The notes below the pieces were generated by a model. That model did not search any database. It saw only the letters and a list, made by a program, of their open reading frames with translations, and was not told the DNA's origin. Positions 9,884-18,571 of a stretch of DNA of 64,000 bases are shown here, piece by piece. Source of the DNA: Bacteroidota bacterium (GTDB lineage: Bacteria > Bacteroidota > Bacteroidia > AKYH767-A > 2013-40CM-41-45); the NCBI GenBank assembly GCA_016708785.1, contig JADJFC010000002.1, forward strand, positions 124,001 through 188,000. Direction: 5' to 3'. How positions within the stretch are numbered: the stretch's first letter is position 1; every line of letters begins with the position of its first letter. A program made the translations under genes and the position numbers.

Positions 9884-10705
9884 TCAAAAAACATAACCCA
9901 TCATAAACCCTCCCGTCAATATGATAGGTAATTTATTACCAAAATAAAGATGCGAATAACAGTAACTGAAATCATCGCCTTTCTTTTGATTGGAAGAGTT
10001 ATCTCCACGTGAATTCTGTTGATAACCGAATCCAACACCACCAAAAAAATCTAAACAGATCACATTGCCAAGAATATACTGCCGGCCAAAATTTATACAG
10101 GCTCCATAGTTGTTGAAGTTAATTGGATGACCTTCTTCCATTGATGTGTACCGATTGAATAAAATTTCCGGTTTCACGTAACTACCTTTCATCGGATGAA
10201 TATATTTCAGGCCTTTACGAATGGTGCTGCTGTTTTTTAAATATCGGATTCCTGCTTTTATTATAAACCCCTCTGTTGGGTCCAAGGTCTTATTAATTCG
10301 CCATCCTATGTATCCGGCCTTGATCTCAAGATTTACTCCGAGTTTTAATTTGTGTTCATATGCCACTGTGATATGATTCAATAACGGTGCAAAGAGGTCA
10401 ACTTTTATAGCGTTGTTTCTTTCTTTGATCATAAGATCTTTTGATACATCAAAAAGATTATATACAATTGTCAAAGTTGAGCCGTTCTCATAAATAATCT
10501 GCTTTACCTGGTTTTTTGGGATCTCCAATAACTGGCCTGATTTAATTCCATGATATCGGAATTTGATCTTGTCTAAAGTGATCTGAACAATTTTCACTTT
10601 TAATGAATCGTTGTTTGCTTTTACAATTATATCCTGTGCTTCAACACATTCTGAAATGATCGAAAGAAAAAATAAAAGAAAGAAGCACTTTAAAAGTATT
10701 TTCAC
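9884..10705 (-). CDS. Secreted, probably outer-membrane beta-barrel protein of unknown function
   Basis: 273 residues with a clear signal peptide (MKILLKCFFLLFFLSIISECVEAQ). Residues 25-90 form a small beta domain that looks like the N-terminal module found before many Bacteroidota barrels (DIIVKANNDSLKVKIVQITL, IPKNQVKQIIYENG). The rest alternates hydrophobic and polar residues and ends in an aromatic residue (GGFMMGYVF), as outer-membrane strands do. No catalytic motif was recognised. It lies 43 bp downstream of yajQ on the same strand and may share its transcript. Confidence 0.7.
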   Translation of the reverse strand: MKILLKCFFLLFFLSIISECVEAQDIIVKANNDSLKVKIVQITLDKIKFRYHGIKSGQLLEIPKNQVKQIIYENGSTLTIVYNLFDVSKDLMIKERNNAIKVDLFAPLLNHITVAYEHKLKLGVNLEIKAGYIGWRINKTLDPTEGFIIKAGIRYLKNSSTIRKGLKYIHPMKGSYVKPEILFNRYTSMEEGHPINFNNYGACINFGRQYILGNVICLDFFGGVGFGYQQNSRGDNSSNQKKGDDFSYCYSHLYFGNKLPIILTGGFMMGYVF

Positions 10706-10748
10706 TTTTTATGGACAATTGTTTTTTTTATAGCTCATCATGATCAAA

Positions 10749-11240
10749 CTAACTACGGAAATTTTCAAATTGTAAAGGCATTCCGACTTCTGATTTTTCA
10801 AGAATAGCAATTACCTCTTGTAGGTCATCAATTTTTTTTCCCGTTACCCGAACTTGTTCATCCATGATGGAGGCCTGGACTTTTTTCGCACTCTCTTTTA
10901 TAATTCCAACTATTTTTTTTGCAGTTACTTTATCAACCCCTTGCTTAAGATTGATATCTTTCTTGACCATGTTCCCCGATGCATACAATTCTTTTCCGAA
11001 ATCGAGCACTTGGGCATCAATACCTTGTTTGATCACTCGGCCGATAATAATACCTTCAACGGCCTTCATTCGCATGTCGTTTTCTGTCAATACATGAACC
11101 ATCATCGTCTTCTTGTCAAAATCAACTTTTGTCTTCGATGTATTGAAATCATAACGTGTGCTGATTTCTTTCACAGCAACATTTATTGCATTGTCAAATT
11201 TTTGAATGTCTATTTTACTGACGATATCGAAGGAGGGCAT
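10749..11240 (-). CDS. yajQ: YajQ family nucleotide / cyclic-di-GMP-binding protein
   Basis: 163 residues, the usual YajQ length, with family signatures MPSFDIVSKID at the N-terminus, STRYDFNTSKTKVDFD, and KVQASIMDEQVRVTGKKIDDLQEVI near the C-terminus. The family has two ferredoxin-like domains. In Xanthomonas a homologue binds cyclic di-GMP and acts with a LysR regulator; in other phyla the role is unclear. It is cytosolic. The frame is intact, and the gene is followed on the same strand by a barrel-like secreted protein. Confidence 0.95.
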   Translation of the reverse strand: MPSFDIVSKIDIQKFDNAINVAVKEISTRYDFNTSKTKVDFDKKTMMVHVLTENDMRMKAVEGIIIGRVIKQGIDAQVLDFGKELYASGNMVKKDINLKQGVDKVTAKKIVGIIKESAKKVQASIMDEQVRVTGKKIDDLQEVIAILEKSEVGMPLQFENFRS

Positions 11241-11257
11241 CTTTTTTTAAATTAATA

Positions 11258-11356
11258 ATTAATAACTAATCCCGATAGCTATCGGGATGAATAACGATGC
11301 TTCGTAGCCCAAATGGTGTTAACCCACTTTCGTTATTCACTATTCACTATTAGTGT
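11258..11356. repeat. Intergenic repeat with 18-bp palindrome TCCCGATAGCTATCGGGA
   Basis: A run of ATTAATAATTAATAACTAA is followed by the perfect palindrome TCCCGATAGCTATCGGGA (11270-11287) and then GAATAACG and TTATTCACTATTCACTAT. The same palindrome with the same flanking words occurs at 57052-57069, and a diverged form may lie near 6740-6760. It is a noncoding dispersed element upstream of yajQ (minus) and the VCBS gene (plus). Confidence 0.75.
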
Positions 11357-11462
11357 CTGCAATTTATGAAAAAAATATTCATTCAAAAATTCCTCCTTTT
11401 GTCTGCATAATCCCATTTTACAGTTAATTAAATGATTTGAATGATTGAATTCTTATATTTGA

Positions 11463-13718
11463 ATGATGAAAAAAGTACTTATTGTCTTCGTTTTACTGCT
11501 TGTCACTTCTTTTGGCCAAGCCCAGTTTTTTAATAGAGTAGATACGATTCGCGTGATTGAGAATGGTATTCAGCTTGCTAATCCATGGGCAGGTGGTATA
11601 AATTTCCCTGCAGTCAATGAACTTGACGCCAATGGCGATGGAAGAAAGGACATTTTCATCTATGATAAGTTCAATTCCAAGATCTCTGTTTATTTGAATA
11701 ATGGGAATACTAATTATGAATTAGCGTGGGATTATTCGCCTGAGTATGCTTTTAAATTTCCGCCTATAAATCAGTGGGTACTAATGTACGATTACAATTG
11801 CGATGGGAGAGAAGATCTTTTTACGCTTTCTCCAATTGCGCTTTCTGCGATGGCCGTTTATCGGAACGATTTTACACCCGGAACAGGTTTACAATGGACC
11901 TTGGTAGATGACTATCTGGATGAAGCTTATCAAACACTCCGTCAGAATATTTTCGTTAGTGGTGTCTCGTTACCTGGTTTAAGTGATATTGATAACGATG
12001 GCGATATGGATATCATAGGCTATAATTCATTTCCGGATGCGCGATTTATTTTTCATCGGAATTATTCCATGGAAAATTATGGAAATTGTGATTCACTTGA
12101 TTTCAAATACGAGACAGGTTGTTGGGGAAATTTTGCTTTGCAAGTTGGTGGTGCGAATGCAGTTGGTTGTTTTAATTGTCCTTGCCGAGAAGGTCGACCT
12201 CATGTGAGTAATCCACTTTATGAAGAACCTAAGTACGAACAAAGTGAAGCAGCACCATTAGATGATACGGTCTCAGGAATGATGTTAATCGATATTGACG
12301 GAGACAATGATAAGGACATCATCATTGGGGATGTCGCTTCTTATAATTCATTGCTTGTTATAAATGGTGGAACAAATGTGTCTGCAAATATGGTATCGCA
12401 GGATACAGTTTTTCCTTCTTATGATGTTTCAGCGATCTTCGATGGATTTCACTATCATTCTTACCTTGATATTGATAATGATGGTGCTCGTGACCTATTA
12501 GTCCACCCAAATTTCAATGAAAACCATGAAGGAATGTGGTTCTATAGGAATGTAAATACTGATGCTCATCCGATCTTTGAATTCGTGGATAGGTCTTTTC
12601 TGCAAAGTAGTATGATAGAGGGTGGTGAGAATGTGGCTCCGGTTTTATACGATTATAACAATGACGGTTTGCTGGATTTAATATTGGGATTCGATGAGTT
12701 TGTAACAGCAACCAGCCATAGGACAGGAATCAGGTATTACAAAAACATTGGAACTGTGACAATGCCTGCATTTGAATTGATTGATTCTGATGTGGCAACC
12801 ATTAGTCAGTTCAATTTTACTTCGCCAATCTATCCTTCATTTGGAGATATGGATGGCGATGGTGATAAAGATATGATCATCGGAAATGAAGATGGGCGAT
12901 TAGCTTACTTTGTAAATAATGGCGGACCGGGAAATGTTTCTGATTTTACTTTTGTTGCTTTTAATTACATGACTATTGATGTAGGAAAATATTCCACACC
13001 GCAAATTTATGATCTGAACAATGATGGTTTAAATGATCTACTTGTTGGAGAACAAAATGGTTTTGTGAACTTTTATAAGAATATTGGAAGTATTTCTTCT
13101 GCTTTTTTTAATGCTACTCCTACAAATGATTCTGTTGGTTGTATTGCTATTCAAGCTCCTTTCACTACCGATGGATTTACAGTTCCATTTATGTACGATA
13201 GTCTTGGCAGTAAACGATTGCTTGTTGCGAATGAAAATGGATTTATACTTTCTTATGATGGTATCGATGGGAACATTGATGGTTGTTATCATTTCAAAGG
13301 CAATGCAATTGATAGTTCTGAAAGTACAAGGTTCAAATTTAATATCACTGTTAGTGGCGGCGATTTAAATGGAGATGGTCTTACAGATATTGTAATCGGG
13401 CAATCGACAGGTGGAGTAGAAGTGAGGTATCAGTCAAATTCCGGTATTGGAATTGGTGAAACGACTCAGATCAAACCATCAGTTGCTCTTTCTCCGAATC
13501 CTGCCAGTGATAAATTGAATTTGCGTTTCTATAATCTGAGTATTGGTAGCAAGTCTGTTCTTCGATTATACAATGTCACAGGTGAACTTGTCAAATCAAT
13601 TGTGATTAGTTCTATTGAAACACAATTAGACCTCTCCGGATTTTCAAATGGAATCTATATGGTTCAACTCATTTCCGGACAAAATTCTGTAAGTCGCAAA
13701 TTTATCGTTTCGCATTAA
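11463..13718 (+). CDS. VCBS/FG-GAP repeat surface protein with T9SS type A sorting domain
   Basis: 751 residues. A signal peptide (MMKKVLIVFVLLLVTSFGQAQ) is followed by at least eight FG-GAP/VCBS-like calcium-binding loops of the form D-x-N/D-x-D-G-x-x-D (DANGDGRKD, DIDNDGDMD, DIDGDNDKD, DMDGDGDKD, DLNGDGLTD), which build an integrin-like beta-propeller. A Cys-rich insertion (GCFNCPCREG) is near residue 235. The C-terminus (SPNPASDKLNLRF ... YMVQLISGQNSVSRKFIVSH) is a type A sorting signal for T9SS, so the protein should reach the cell surface. TATATTTG just before the ATG may be a promoter, but it would leave almost no leader. Its last codons are copied in the repeats that follow. Confidence 0.92.
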   Translation: MMKKVLIVFVLLLVTSFGQAQFFNRVDTIRVIENGIQLANPWAGGINFPAVNELDANGDGRKDIFIYDKFNSKISVYLNNGNTNYELAWDYSPEYAFKFPPINQWVLMYDYNCDGREDLFTLSPIALSAMAVYRNDFTPGTGLQWTLVDDYLDEAYQTLRQNIFVSGVSLPGLSDIDNDGDMDIIGYNSFPDARFIFHRNYSMENYGNCDSLDFKYETGCWGNFALQVGGANAVGCFNCPCREGRPHVSNPLYEEPKYEQSEAAPLDDTVSGMMLIDIDGDNDKDIIIGDVASYNSLLVINGGTNVSANMVSQDTVFPSYDVSAIFDGFHYHSYLDIDNDGARDLLVHPNFNENHEGMWFYRNVNTDAHPIFEFVDRSFLQSSMIEGGENVAPVLYDYNNDGLLDLILGFDEFVTATSHRTGIRYYKNIGTVTMPAFELIDSDVATISQFNFTSPIYPSFGDMDGDGDKDMIIGNEDGRLAYFVNNGGPGNVSDFTFVAFNYMTIDVGKYSTPQIYDLNNDGLNDLLVGEQNGFVNFYKNIGSISSAFFNATPTNDSVGCIAIQAPFTTDGFTVPFMYDSLGSKRLLVANENGFILSYDGIDGNIDGCYHFKGNAIDSSESTRFKFNITVSGGDLNGDGLTDIVIGQSTGGVEVRYQSNSGIGIGETTQIKPSVALSPNPASDKLNLRFYNLSIGSKSVLRLYNVTGELVKSIVISSIETQLDLSGFSNGIYMVQLISGQNSVSRKFIVSH

Positions 13719-13990
13719 AAATTTAGCCACGAATTCACGAATAAAAAATAGTTCATTCGTGAATTCGTGGCAAAAATATATTGTTTCGCATTAAAAATTT
13801 AGCTACGAATTCACGAATAAAAATAATTCATTCGTGAATTCGTGGCAAAATTTATTGTTTCGCATTAAAAATTTAGCTACAACAAATAATATCGTGAATT
13901 CTGCAAAATTTATTGTTTCGCATTAAAATTTAGCCTCGAATTCACGAATAAAAAATAGTTCATTCGTGAATTCGTGGCTAAATTTTAGTG
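13708..13990. repeat. Four tandem hairpin units that copy the 3' end of the preceding gene
   Basis: TTTCGCATTAAAAATTTAGC starts at 13708, 13784 and 13858, with a near copy (one A fewer) at 13916. The first overlaps the end of the VCBS gene, including its stop codon. Each is followed by a hairpin: GCCACGAATTCACGAAT, a short AT loop, and ATTCGTGAATTCGTGGC. Units one, two and four keep most or all of the stem; unit three is eroded. The stem sequence matches the hairpins at 6.79-7.19 kb. In RNA it could act as a terminator or 3' stabiliser between two convergent genes. Confidence 0.9.
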
Positions 13991-14016
13991 AATCTTAGTG
14001 TTTATTTTTATTTTTT

Positions 14017-15408
14017 TTAATTATTATTCAAAAGAAGTTCCGCAACTCTTTCTGCTTGTTTTCTCAATTCAGGAATTGCCGTACTTTCCCAAAGTTTGCC
14101 TTTAAGTAAGGAGCCAAGGGTAAATATCGATTTACTTTCATTGCCAACGTGATCAATAATGCGTCCATCTGCTGTAGCATCAATTCCAAGTTTCATTTCA
14201 TCGGGACGGATAATTTTTTTTGTAAGAAGATTAGCATAAAGAGGACTCTGAAATTTGGAGATATCTGTCAATGGTCCTGTGCAATTGATAATTCGTTGAA
14301 CTTTTAATGTTTGTATTTTATTGCCACCTCTCAAAGAAATATCAACGATCAGATTGTTTAGTGAAACAGTGATTTCATTTATTCTGCCGGCTAAGACTTG
14401 CAGATTATTTTGTGCGATCATTTCCTGGATCTGCTTATGAATTTCCGATGGTAAGCGATGACGGGCAACTCCCCAAAGATGCCGAACATGTGCCATAAAA
14501 CGTTTCTTGTCTTCCAGTGAAAGTTGCTGCCAGATTATTTGAGTATGGGAGCGCACAGCATCGACAACTGTTTCACCTGATTCGCCGCGCAATCTGGCAT
14601 CTCTTACATGTTTATAAAATAGTCTGAACAAGTTAGTCAGATCGAAAGGAGGTGCGAGTTCATCAAGAATATTTCGTTGCGGGTGATGCTTTTTGTGAGC
14701 CAGAATGTTGTATCCATTTGGTGATAGTGCAATGATTTTTCCTTGGAATTGTTTTTCTGTTAACCCTAATACGGCATCTACCATTGTAAGTCCTGTACCA
14801 ATGATCAATATTGTTTCGTTTGGTTCTGTATTACTGACTGCATTTTCCTGCCATGGATTTGCAAAATATCGCGGACTATCAACGAAATTTTTATTTGCTA
14901 AAGGAGGGTGAGCGGGAGGGTGATTTCCCGTAGCTAAGGCTACTTTATTGGCAGTGATTTTTTTTCCTGAATTCGAATGCACAACATACTGCTCTCCTGA
15001 TTTTTCAATATCAATAACCTCCTCTCGAATTATTTCAAAATTGATCAATGCAGATTTTTGCTCAAGTGCATCCTTGAAAATTTCATCTAAATACTTTCCA
15101 TATAAATTTCGCGATAAAAATTTTCCCGGAAGTTCATCCTTAGGAATTTTCACTTTATTTTCGGATTTGCACCAGTTTAAAAAATGATCGGGTTCATTAG
15201 AAAATGCACTCATGTTTTAGCAGGGAACATTCAATACATGTTCCTCCGAGTAAGTGTGAAAAGCTATTCCCTTGTTTTCAGGATAGCCACTGTTGAACAA
15301 AGTAATCGACAATGGTCCTTTTGCTTTGGCAAAAAGGTTCACTGCCGTCATGGTCCCGCAAAAACCACCACCAATTATGACAATATGATTTCCTGTTGTT
15401 TGGTTCAT
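14017..15408 (-). pseudogene. FAD/NAD(P)-binding oxidoreductase-like protein, broken by an in-frame TAA
   Basis: One gene split by TAA at 15217-15219. The first 63 codons hold the Rossmann motif (HIVIIGGGFCGTMTA) and GIAFHTYSEEHVLNVP. The same frame resumes at once with NMSAFSNEPDHFLNWC and continues 398 residues through a second dinucleotide motif (ILIIGTGLTMVD) to the C-terminus. This is the layout of the FAD-NAD(P)-binding family (PF13454 type). The break reads GTT CCC TGC TAA AAC ATG. Removing one C and adding one A would give GTT CCT GCT AAA AAC ATG (V-P-A-K-N-M), which restores a family-like sequence at the same length. That suggests paired run-length errors. The substrate is unknown. 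Confidence 0.85.
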
Positions 15409-15442
15409 TTCAATAGGAGAGGCATTTATACGAAGTTAAATA

Positions 15443-15472
15443 AAAAAGGCCGATAAATATACCGGCCTTTTT
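15443..15472 (-). terminator. Rho-independent terminator after aconitase
   Basis: AAAAAGGCCG and CGGCCTTTT are perfect arms around a 10-nt AT loop, with a T tract on the minus strand. It lies 23 bp past the aconitase stop codon and before the next minus-strand gene, so it ends the aconitase transcript. A T tract also follows on the plus strand. Confidence 0.85.
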
Positions 15473-15494
15473 CATTGTCTAAAAATAATTTGAT

Positions 15495-17759
15495 TTATGC
15501 GATCTGAGAACGAATTATATTTAAGGCGCCACCTGCTTTGAACCATTCGATCTGGTTTTCATTGTATGACTGGTTAACCTTGAATTCTTCACTTCTGCCA
15601 TCTGAATGATGAAGAACAATTGTTAATTGTTGACCTGGTGTAAAATTTGTCAAACCTTTGATATCGATTTGGTCGTCTTCTCTGATTTTATCATAATCAC
15701 TTTTATCTGCAAAGGTCAATGCAAGCATACCTTGTTTCTTTAGATTCGTTTCGTGGATCCTAGCAAATGATTTTACAAGAATTGCCCGTACACCTAAATG
15801 ACGAGGTTCCATTGCAGCATGTTCACGTGAAGAACCTTCGCCGTAATTTTCGTCCCCGACTACAATAGTTCCGATCTTTGCTGCTTTGTAAGCACGTTGA
15901 ACGACAGGTACTCCCGCGTATTCACCAGTCAGTTGGTTTTTTACAGAATCTGATTTGTCGTTGAATGCATTGATGGCGCCGATCAACATATTATTGGAAA
16001 TGTTATCGAGATGACCTCGGAACTTAAGCCATGGTCCTGCCATTGAAATATGGTCGGTGGTGCACTTTCCTTTTACTTTGATCAAAAGTCTCAATCCGGT
16101 TAAATCAATACCTTCCCATGCTGAAAATGGATCAAGCAGCTGTAACCTCTCTGAAGTTGGAGAAACGATAACTTTAACATTGCTGCCATCTGCTGCCGGT
16201 TTTTGATAACCGGCATCTTCAACTGCAAAACCTTTAGATGGCAATTCATCTCCTTTTGGTTCTTTGAATTTAAATTTCTCTCCTGTTGCTGTTGTAAGCG
16301 TGTCAGTCAAAGGATTGAAAGAAAGATCTCCTGCTATTGCTAAAGCCGTCACGATTTCAGGTGAAGCAACAAAGGCATGTGTATTTGGATTACCGTCATT
16401 TCGTTTAGCGAAATTTCTATTAAACGAAGTAATGATTGAATTCTTTCTTGTTGGATCAGAAGTATGACGCGCCCATTGTCCGATACACGGACCACAGGCA
16501 TTTGCAAGAACTACTCCGCCCATTTTTTCAAAGGTGCCCAGGAATCCATCGCGTTCCACTGTGAAACGCACTAATTCAGACCCCGGTGTAATTGTAAATT
16601 CTGATTTCGCTTTGATCTTTGCGTCTACTGCTTGTTGAGCCAATGATGCTGCACGTGAGATATCTTCGTATGATGAATTCGTACAAGAGCCAATCAGTCC
16701 AACTTCTAATTCTGTAGGCCAGTTATTTTCTTTAACTGCTGCAGCAAATTTTGAAATCGGCCAAGCCAGATCCGGAGTGAATGGTCCGTTTACATGTGGT
16801 TCTAATTCCGAAAGGTTGATCTCAATTACTTCGTCGAAATATTTTTCAGGATTTTCGTATACCTCTTTATCTCCACGTAAGTGTTCAGCAACTTTATCGG
16901 CCGCTGCAGCGATCTCGCTTCTTTCTGTGCCGATCAGATAGTCAGCCATTTTTTTATCATAGCAAAATACTGAAGTGGTTGCGCCGATCTCAGCACCCAT
17001 ATTACAGATTGTTCCTTTACCTGTGCAACTTAAACTCTCTGCACCCGGACCGAAATATTCTAATATTTTATCTGTGCCACCTTTTACTGTTAAGATACCT
17101 GCAACTTTCAAAATAATGTCTTTCGCTGAAGTCCAGCCATTCATTTTGCCCGTAAGTTTAACACCAATCAGTTTAGGAAATTTCAACTCCCATGGTAAAC
17201 CTGCCATTACATCACATGCATCTGCACCACCTACACCGATAGCGATCATTCCCAATCCACCTGCATTTACCGTATGGGAATCTGTACCGATCATCATTCC
17301 ACCAGGGAAAGCATAATTTTCAATAATTACCTGATGAATAATTCCCGCTCCCGGTTTCCAGAATCCGATACCATATTTATTAGAAACCGATGCAAGGAAA
17401 TCGTATACCTCACGGTTTTTGTCAAGGGCAGAATTCAAATCTTCTACAGCTCCTTCTTTCGCCAGAATCAAATGATCACAATGTACTGTTGATGGCACTG
17501 CAACAGCAGGACGACCGGCTTGCATAAATTGTAAAAGGGCCATTTGTGCAGTTGCATCTTGCATGGCTACACGGTCAGGATTGAAATCAACATAAGAACG
17601 CCCTCGCTCATAAGCTTCCTTCACGTCGCCTTCTGTTAAATGCGAATAAAGAATTTTTTCGGTTAATGTTAGTGGGCGCCCGACAACTTTTCTTGCCGTA
17701 TTGATTCTTCCGGCCATTCCGGAATAAACCGCTTTTATCATTTCTAAGTCAAATGCCAT
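15495..17759 (-). CDS. acn: Aconitate hydratase (mitochondrial-type)
   Basis: 754 residues from ATG 17759 (MAFDLEMIKAVYSGM). A longer frame to 17861 exists, but its extra 34 residues translate a noncoding repeat (SLFTIHYSLF), so it is rejected. The [4Fe-4S] ligands are visible: Cys in LIGSCTNSSYED and the pair in NACGPCIGQW. Further active-site stretches include GTDSHTVNAGGLG and the swivel-domain GDENYGEGSSREHAAMEPR. The enzyme interconverts citrate and isocitrate in the TCA cycle. The length and sequence style match the mitochondrial-like aconitase of Bacteroidota rather than AcnB. It is transcribed alone and ends at a strong terminator. Confidence 0.95.
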   Translation of the reverse strand: MAFDLEMIKAVYSGMAGRINTARKVVGRPLTLTEKILYSHLTEGDVKEAYERGRSYVDFNPDRVAMQDATAQMALLQFMQAGRPAVAVPSTVHCDHLILAKEGAVEDLNSALDKNREVYDFLASVSNKYGIGFWKPGAGIIHQVIIENYAFPGGMMIGTDSHTVNAGGLGMIAIGVGGADACDVMAGLPWELKFPKLIGVKLTGKMNGWTSAKDIILKVAGILTVKGGTDKILEYFGPGAESLSCTGKGTICNMGAEIGATTSVFCYDKKMADYLIGTERSEIAAAADKVAEHLRGDKEVYENPEKYFDEVIEINLSELEPHVNGPFTPDLAWPISKFAAAVKENNWPTELEVGLIGSCTNSSYEDISRAASLAQQAVDAKIKAKSEFTITPGSELVRFTVERDGFLGTFEKMGGVVLANACGPCIGQWARHTSDPTRKNSIITSFNRNFAKRNDGNPNTHAFVASPEIVTALAIAGDLSFNPLTDTLTTATGEKFKFKEPKGDELPSKGFAVEDAGYQKPAADGSNVKVIVSPTSERLQLLDPFSAWEGIDLTGLRLLIKVKGKCTTDHISMAGPWLKFRGHLDNISNNMLIGAINAFNDKSDSVKNQLTGEYAGVPVVQRAYKAAKIGTIVVGDENYGEGSSREHAAMEPRHLGVRAILVKSFARIHETNLKKQGMLALTFADKSDYDKIREDDQIDIKGLTNFTPGQQLTIVLHHSDGRSEEFKVNQSYNENQIEWFKAGGALNIIRSQIA

Positions 17760-17796
17760 TTTTTTGTAGATTTTGCGGTCGCAAGTTAGCGAAAAT

Positions 17797-17902
17797 CGAA
17801 CGAATAATGAATAGTGAATAGTGAATAACGAATGGTGAATAGGGCAAGGGTCAAAGGTCAAGGGTGAAAAGCCGCATGACCCTTGACCCCTGACCTGCTA
17901 AA
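17797..17902. repeat. Intergenic low-complexity repeats (GAATAGTGAATA and GGTCAAGGGT types)
   Basis: Just upstream of aconitase lie ACGAATAATGAATAGTGAATAG and then GGGCAAGGGTCAAAGGTCAAGGGT with an inverse match CATGACCCTTGACCCCTGACC, able to form a long imperfect hairpin. The GAATAGTGAATA words recur in several other gaps of this window. No coding content is seen. Confidence 0.6.
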
Positions 17903-17981
17903 GAGATCACCTGTAAGATTTCCGGCAAATATCCTCCCTTGCTTCATCCAAGCTACAGTATCTTGCACCAAAACAAACTGA

Positions 17982-18146
17982 ATGTCAGAACAATACAATG
18001 CCAGCCAAGGTCAGAATTCAAGAGGAGGAAAGTTTTTCAGGTATTCATTCCTTTTGTTTCACCTAATATTTAGTGGATTCCTGCTTTTCTATGTACTCAG
18101 AAAATCGGAAACCGGTCTCGAAATTTTAAATATCGTCTTAAAATAA
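17982..18146 (+). CDS. Possible 54-residue single-span membrane miniprotein
   Basis: ATG to TAA, 54 codons. A polar N-terminus (MSEQYNASQGQNSRGGKF) is followed by one strongly hydrophobic segment at residues 21-38 (YSFLLFHLIFSGFLLFYV) and a short charged tail. A promoter-like TTG (17939-17941), 17-bp gap and TATCTTG (17959-17965) lie just upstream. A second short membrane ORF follows after 53 bp. A hairpin (GCCTCC 18154-18159 with GGAGGC 18178-18183) separates the two. No family is recognised. Hydrophobic composition and promoter support it, but chance cannot be excluded at this size. Confidence 0.45.
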   Translation: MSEQYNASQGQNSRGGKFFRYSFLLFHLIFSGFLLFYVLRKSETGLEILNIVLK

Positions 18147-18199
18147 AAAAAACGCCTCCTGAACGCACATTAAAATTGGAGGCAAAAGCACCAAATCTT

Positions 18200-18340
18200 A
18201 TGAGAAACGCAGTACATTCCGACAATCAATTTTCTGATACGATCAGGTTAGATCGATCTGATGAAAACACCTATTCCCGAATGGGGGTAATCTTGTTTTA
18301 TACCCTTTTATTATTTGCCATAAGCGTTTTTTCCCTCTGA
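18200..18340 (+). CDS. Possible 46-residue single-span membrane miniprotein
   Basis: ATG to TGA, 46 codons. A polar N-terminal half (MRNAVHSDNQFSDTIRLDRS) precedes a C-terminal transmembrane segment (GVILFYTLLLFAISVFSL) that reaches the last residue, a tail-anchored layout. It follows the 54-residue ORF on the same strand and would share its transcript unless the intervening GCCTCC/GGAGGC hairpin terminates. No homologue is recognised. It ends 232 bp before secDF, which has its own promoter. Confidence 0.4.
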   Translation: MRNAVHSDNQFSDTIRLDRSDENTYSRMGVILFYTLLLFAISVFSL

Positions 18341-18487
18341 AAATCTTCGGATTATCTGCATCATGTTTGAATAAAGTTGTCTTAAATCGGCAGTGGTCGA
18401 TTTTGGCAACTATTGACTACTTGATTTCTAGCAAGTTGTGCAAGAAATTTTATTCTTCAAACTAATTCAGATTAAAACGCTCCAAAA

Positions 18488-18517
18488 TTGGAAATTAAGC
18501 GTGATATTCTATCTTTG
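18488..18517 (+). promoter_or_regulatory. secDF promoter: TTG-N19-TATCTTTG
   Basis: TTG at 18488-18490, a 19-bp gap and TATCTTTG at 18510-18517 match the Bacteroidota -33/-7 consensus exactly. Transcription should begin near 18524, leaving a leader of about 48 nt before the secDF ATG at 18572. Confidence 0.8.
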
Positions 18518-18571
18518 CACGCTCTTAAAAATTAACAATCAATTAGTTCATTCTAAACTTACTCATCATCC

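Noticed and set aside
11454..11461. TATATTTG as the promoter of the VCBS gene
   Set aside because: It matches the -7 consensus but abuts the ATG, leaving no leader, and the upstream TTTG is only 14 bp away; kept as a remark only.
14017..15408. Two separate genes with a natural 63-residue first gene
   Set aside because: The second part resumes in the same frame one codon after the stop, and together they make one complete FAD/NAD(P)-binding protein.
17760..17861. Longer aconitase start
   Set aside because: The extra 34 codons translate an intergenic repeat (HSLFTIHYSLF), and family members start MAFDLEMI.
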